Below the pieces are notes generated by a model. The model saw only the letters and a program-made list of their open reading frames with translations, was not told the origin of the DNA and ran no database searches. Below are positions 59,196-64,000 of a stretch of DNA of 64,000 nt, in pieces. The stretch is from Rhexocercosporidium sp. MPI-PUGE-AT-0058. Lineage: Eukaryota; Ascomycota; Leotiomycetes; Helotiales. Location: NCBI GenBank assembly GCA_020746875.1, contig JAGTJL010000011.1:2046001-2110000 (forward strand). The letters run 5' to 3'. The translations under genes and the position numbers were made by a program. The stretch's first letter is position 1, and each line of letters starts with the position of its first letter.

Positions 59196-59412
59196 TGTAA
59201 AGTGGCGATTCTAGCCAGGAAATGATGCCTAAGGCGTTATTTAAGGAACTAGGCATACAACCTTTAAAGGTTCGTATAAGAGGCCTTTCCCTCATGTAAA
59301 ATTAGAAGAATTGAACACTTTTCCACCTTGAATCTTGACCCCTTAGAGTTACTAGGCTCCTTGCCTGGTGCCTTGCGCCGTGCTACGTTCTTTGTTTGTT
59401 ATAGCCTTCACA
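59196..59412 (+). repeat. 217-bp repeat, copy 2 (nearly unmutated)
   Basis: TGTAAAGTGG start and CCTTCACA end, with ATAAT on both sides if the first T is counted in the duplication. Normal base composition inside an AT desert suggests a younger solo LTR or MITE. Confidence 0.9.
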
Positions 59413-60839
59413 ATAATTGCCTAAAAATAACTATATAAATACTAAAATTATAAGTTATAATAATAAAATAAATTAAAAGCAGGGCTATAATCGATTATAG
59501 AGCGGAGGTTAATATAATAAATTAAGCTATAACGGAAAAAATAAAACTCTTAATCTTAAATTATAAAGCTTTAACGTTTATTATTATTACCGAAGACAAA
59601 TTCACATTTACGGATTATATTTAAAATATAATAATAAATATTAAAAGAATTAAAAACCACATCGATTTTATAATTATTAATAACGTAAGCTACGACATTT
59701 TATTAAATATATTATTTATTTTAAAAAGTCGTATAAGCTTCGATTACTTTAAAAATAAAATTATATAAATAACCTTTTTAAATATAAAAAGAATAACAAT
59801 TAAAAGAGTTATAGTTACTAGGGATAAAGCGGAGTACGAAGACGAAACGGAAAACGCTTAATTAATATACGTATTAAAAAGGATGTTAGTTTTTAAAAAA
59901 GCTTAAATAGTTTAAATTTAAGAGATTTTATTAATAATCCGGAATTATTAATTAAAGGTGGGATTTTAAGAGATTTTATAAGCGTTTTAAATCTTCGGTT
60001 ATTATTAAAAGAAGTAAAGATAAAAGGAAAAGAATATAAAACTCTTAATTTTAAGTTAAAAGTTAAATATTAATTAAAACTAAAGATTTTCGCATTTTAA
60101 TTAAATAAAAATAAAAAAGACTTCTTTTTTGTATTCGACAGTTACTTACTTAAAGCCTTACCGTTAAAGTTAATAGAAATTAATATATTATATAAAAGGA
60201 AAGTTAATAAAGTAAAGCTAATTAATTTAGGAAAGACAAATGAGGATATATTTAAAGAAATTAATAATTAGTTTAAGGAAGACAAAAAAGCAAAGCTACT
60301 TCGCTCAAAAGGTAAATTTAATAACTTTATTATTAAAAGGTGTTTTAAGTTAATAATAAAAAATAAATTAATAAAAAAACGGTTTAAATAATTAATTATT
60401 AAAAGACAAATTTTAAAATAAAAATAAAAACTTTTTTATAAAACGCTTTTAAATCGGGAAACGACATTGGCTTTCGATTAGACTTATTTAAAGAAAATTA
60501 AAAAAGAAGTTTTACTGCCTTTAAAAATTAAAATAATTTTATATAAAACGTAATAAGAAAAGTCTTTTTTTATATTAAAAGTTCTATAAAATAAAATTAT
60601 CTTAATATTAAAGGAGAAGCTAAAGTAAGAAATCCTAAAATAATATTATAAATTATATAAAAATAAATAGTTTTTTGTAATTAAAAAAGAAAAAGGATTA
60701 TATCGACTTATTACGGCCGTAATAAAAATAAATAAAGTTATAATACGAAATGTAAATGTTTTATTAAATATTAATCAGTTTTTAACTGAATTTATTAAAT
60801 TAATTATAATATTATTAATAGACCTCTTCTTAAGGTATA

Positions 60840-61100
60840 ATTAATTCTTATTATACGCTCGATCGAGGGACATAAGAGCAATTTATACCTTAATTAGTCT
60901 ACTCCGAATGACAAGACTTCTTTAAAAAGCAACTAATTTAATCGTTTAATTTATATAAGTAATTTATAAAATTCTTTTAAATTACATTCCTTATATAGCT
61001 TTATTTTATATAAATAATATAAGAGTTAAAGGTTTTACGTCGTTTTATAATAATAAAAAAGTATTATTAAAAATCCGGAAATTTATTATAAAATACATTT
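60840..61100 (+). pseudogene. gypsy 2 reverse transcriptase relic
   Basis: The plus strand reads LYARSRDIRAIYTLISLLRM, TRLLKATNLIVQFIQVIYKI and YIPYIALFYINNIRVKGF. It corresponds to the fungal gypsy wording RMTRLPQGATNSVAQFVRV followed by FLDDIGVKGP; the catalytic DD reads NN. Confidence 0.85.
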
Positions 61101-63735
61101 AAAACTTAAATAAAGTATTAATACGCTTCGAGAGAGTAAGGGCGACTATCAGACTAAAGTCCTAATATTACTTACTTAAGTTAAAAATTATAAAATACGT
61201 TACGAATAATAAAAGGCGGCACTTAAAGACATTGAAAATTTCGAAAATTTATAAATAAAAGCAATATAAAAGCGTAACTAAAGTAAGGGCGTTTATTAAA
61301 GTTATAATATATTATTGCCTTTAAATTAAAAAACTTTTTTATTATTACGGCATTAATTTACGCTATAATGAAAAAGGAAGTTAAATTTATTTAATTAAAA
61401 CCTTAAAAGAAAGCTATATAACTCTTAAAAAACGCGCTTCTTAATACACTCGCTTTAATTAAAATTAATTATAAGCTTAAAGGAGGCAAGATTATCTTAA
61501 TAATAAATATTAATAAAATAAGCTAAGGAGCGGTTCTTTAATAATTAAATAAAAATAAAAAAAGGCACCTTATATAATTTAAAAGTAAACTATAAACAAA
61601 AGCCGAGAGTTAATATAATGTCATAAAAAGGGAGTGTCGAGGGGCTTTTAAAGTAATAAAGAAAATACAAAATAAGCTTTATAAAATACATTTTATTTTT
61701 AAAACCGACGTTAAAGTTTTTATAAAATAACTTAATAATATAACGAGCGATTTACTTAAGGCGCTATTAATAAACTAAATTACTTAAATAAGTTTAATAA
61801 ACTTTAAGGTTAAATATATTCTTAAAAATAAAAACACGGCGGCGAATAAATTATTTAAACGAAAAAGAGAATATTTTTTAAATATTATAAAATAACGAGA
61901 ATAAAATATTAATAAATAAATTATAACCGAATTAAAAGTAATTATAATATTTAAAAAAATAATAAAGCGATTAATAAGCCCAGACCATAACTCTTAAGAG
62001 CGAATTCTTAATAATACTTACTTTAACGACTTAAAAGAAATCGCCCGCTTCTTAATAAGCCTTAAGCGCCCGGTTATAATTAAATTAAGTGATTTTAAAC
62101 GCTTTAAGAATAAAACTTTTTAATATTTCGTTTATAATCGTAATTTATATAAAAGAGTTAATAATATATACTTAATAAAGCTTATAATAAATAGTAAGGC
62201 TAAGCGGCATTAAGTCATTTTTAAGTGCTATAAAGAAGGCGGATATTAAAAGAGAGAAATAATATATTATTACCTTATTAAGTGCTTTTTTTAATAGAGT
62301 TTATTTAAAAACTATAAGGCCTTCTATAAGAGCTATATAAGTTATTAAAAACGGAAGACAAAAAGAAAAGAAAATCCTTTATATTTTACGTAGCTTATAA
62401 AAATATTTAAAAAAATAAGCCTAAATATTACACAAGTTTTAATTATAAATAATAGGAAGAAATGCTTTATCTTCATAAAAGAAGATTTATTAAAATAAAT
62501 CGAAGGAAAAGCCTTAAACTTAACTATAGTAAAAGAAATAATAAAATTCTTTTAAGAAGACCTTATTTATTACTATAAATTATTTAAAAGATTAATTATT
62601 AATAAAAGACCGGAAAATAAAGGAATTACTTATGCCTTTATAATTAAATATAATATTAAAAAGATTTAAATTTTAACATATAACTTTAAAGGTAACGAAA
62701 CAGCGAAAAGAGCTCATTAAAACATTTTAAATAGCATTTTTAAAGTAATAAAAAAAAACTTTTATTATTAAACATAAAAATTCTCACATATTTTATTCGT
62801 TTTACGGACGTCTATTTATTAATTAATAAGAGTAATACTATTTTTTTTATTATATAAACAAGAGCTTATATTGCCTTTTAAAAGTAAATTCCCAGTTTAA
62901 AAAATATTTAATTATAAAAAAATCAAAATAAGAAGTAATCTTTTAATAATAAGGTGTTAATAGCTAAAACTCCGTAATAAAGACATTTAAGAAATTATCT
63001 TATAAAAAAAACGATATAAAAAAGTAAATAAAGCACTTTAAAATAAAATAAAAAATATAAAAAACACACCGATTTAAGAAAGAGATTTAGTTTTAACGTA
63101 TAATATAAAGCGTATAATTAATCTCTCGACAAATAATAAGCTTAATTATCGGTGGCTAAGACCGTTTTAAGTGTCGAAAGTAAATAATAAGAAAAGTTAT
63201 TATTTTCTTTACGAACTTAATGAAATTCCTTTATAAGGTACTTTTTTAATAAATTAATTAAAACGATTTTATTAATAAAACTAAATTTTATTTTTATTAA
63301 ATTTAAACCCTTAAACTAGTTTTAAAGATTTAAACGAAGAGTTAAATAACAATAAGTTCAAAGATTTTAAGGCCGAAATCACATTACTAGCGACTAAAGA
63401 GCGCTAAACTCTATTTTATATTTAAATTGTCCCTCGTTTATTAACGTAGGCTTAAAAAGCCGCTTATAAGACTATTTTCTTTTAATTTTTTATATATTTT
63501 CATTTCTTTAAAAGTAGAATTACCTCTAATTATAATTAAAGACGGGTGTTTTAGTAGTTTTTATAGTTTATAATTTTATTTACTTTTTTATTTATTTTCT
63601 TTTAATTATATTACACGTATTTTTAAGCATTTTAAACGCCTTATTACGTTTTGTTTTTTATTTTATTTTATTTTTTTTTATTTTAAAAGCTTTCTTTTTT
63701 AAACCTTAATATAAAAAGCTTAATTTTATGTATTT

Positions 63736-64000
63736 TATTAGATTTCACTTCGGTAACTCGTGCCGATTCTACCCTGGAATAGCCGAAGGAGTTTCTACTG
63801 CTTACGCGGCCCGGAAATTACTTTTATATTCCGGGAAATTACGCTTGTATTCAATTACGTAGCTTATATAAGCTACGCAATTAGTTACGTAATTGTAAAA
63901 GCTTTTAAAGAAGTTATTATTTTATATATAATTATTAAAGAGCTCTTTTAGCTCTTTAAGTAAGCAATTCTTTCTCTTTAATTACGTGTCCTTACTTATT
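63736..64000 (+). mobile_element. LTR of the copia-2 family, running off the right edge
   Basis: Reverse-complement relative to 41821-42128 and 49109-49415: starts TATTAGATTTCACTTCGGTA (TGTTGG mutated) and continues through GCGGCCCGGAAATTAC. Either a solo LTR or the 5' end of another copia-2 element extending right. Confidence 0.92.

Larger units (their letters stand above)
55840..63735 (+). mobile_element. Ty3/gypsy retrotransposon 2, RIP-ruined, LTRs not found
   Basis: Plus-strand remnants in gypsy order: gag-like PKSIDISFFSRVNISDFLK at about 57315-57375; aspartic protease-like ISYDILL-type block at about 59690-59720; reverse transcriptase at about 60840-61100; integrase H2C2-type region YNRNLYKRVNNIYLIK at about 62125-62190. 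Interrupted by two 217-bp copies of another repeat and on the right by a copia LTR. The left boundary is uncertain. Confidence 0.78.

Noticed and set aside
56248..59412. A 3.2-kb LTR retrotransposon bounded by 217-bp LTRs
   Set aside because: Gypsy gag and protease remnants lie on either side of the second copy, so separate insertions are more likely.

Overview
The window is nuclear DNA from a filamentous ascomycete. The evidence is short GT-AG introns of about 50-180 bp, spliced single-copy genes for eIF1, the ER protein Asterix and Mediator subunit 12, and very AT-rich transposon graveyards that lack CpA/TpG but keep CpG. That last pattern is the footprint of repeat-induced point mutation (RIP). 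A Leotiomycetes-like genome is plausible, but the sequence does not settle the genus.

Layout. 1-2.5 kb: the 3' part of a metallo-beta-lactamase-fold hydrolase and a dead aldehyde dehydrogenase. 2.65-4.45 kb: a Fot1/pogo DNA transposon sitting inside a second dead gene on the minus strand. 4.9-6.9 kb: degenerate coding remnants. 6.9-14.5 kb: a RIP-destroyed Ty3/gypsy element carrying an LTR-like insert and an 835-bp fold-back palindrome. 15.1-16.3 kb: a 755-bp TIR element whose ends match the Fot1-like element, next to a GMC oxidoreductase remnant. 18.1-33.5 kb: the gene-rich, normal-GC island. It holds eIF1 (minus), a coiled-coil protein (plus), Asterix (minus), a kinesin-5 pseudogene without its P-loop, and MED12/SRB8 (plus). 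33.9-36.2 kb: a 67-bp minisatellite, a solo LTR with perfect target duplication, and a kinase-like gene with a lost splice acceptor. 36.2-64 kb: nested RIP-mutated elements, namely a MULE DNA transposon, two Ty1/copia elements, a second Ty3/gypsy ruin, several solo LTRs and an AT minisatellite.

The intact genes are housekeeping genes for translation start-site selection, ER membrane-protein insertion and transcription control, with no shared pathway. Everything else is transposon or gene debris. The window is therefore most informative as a record of nested insertion and successive RIP: old elements have lost reverse-transcriptase catalytic aspartates, while one younger copia element and several LTRs are far less damaged. 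I found no convincing tRNA, rRNA or CRISPR array.
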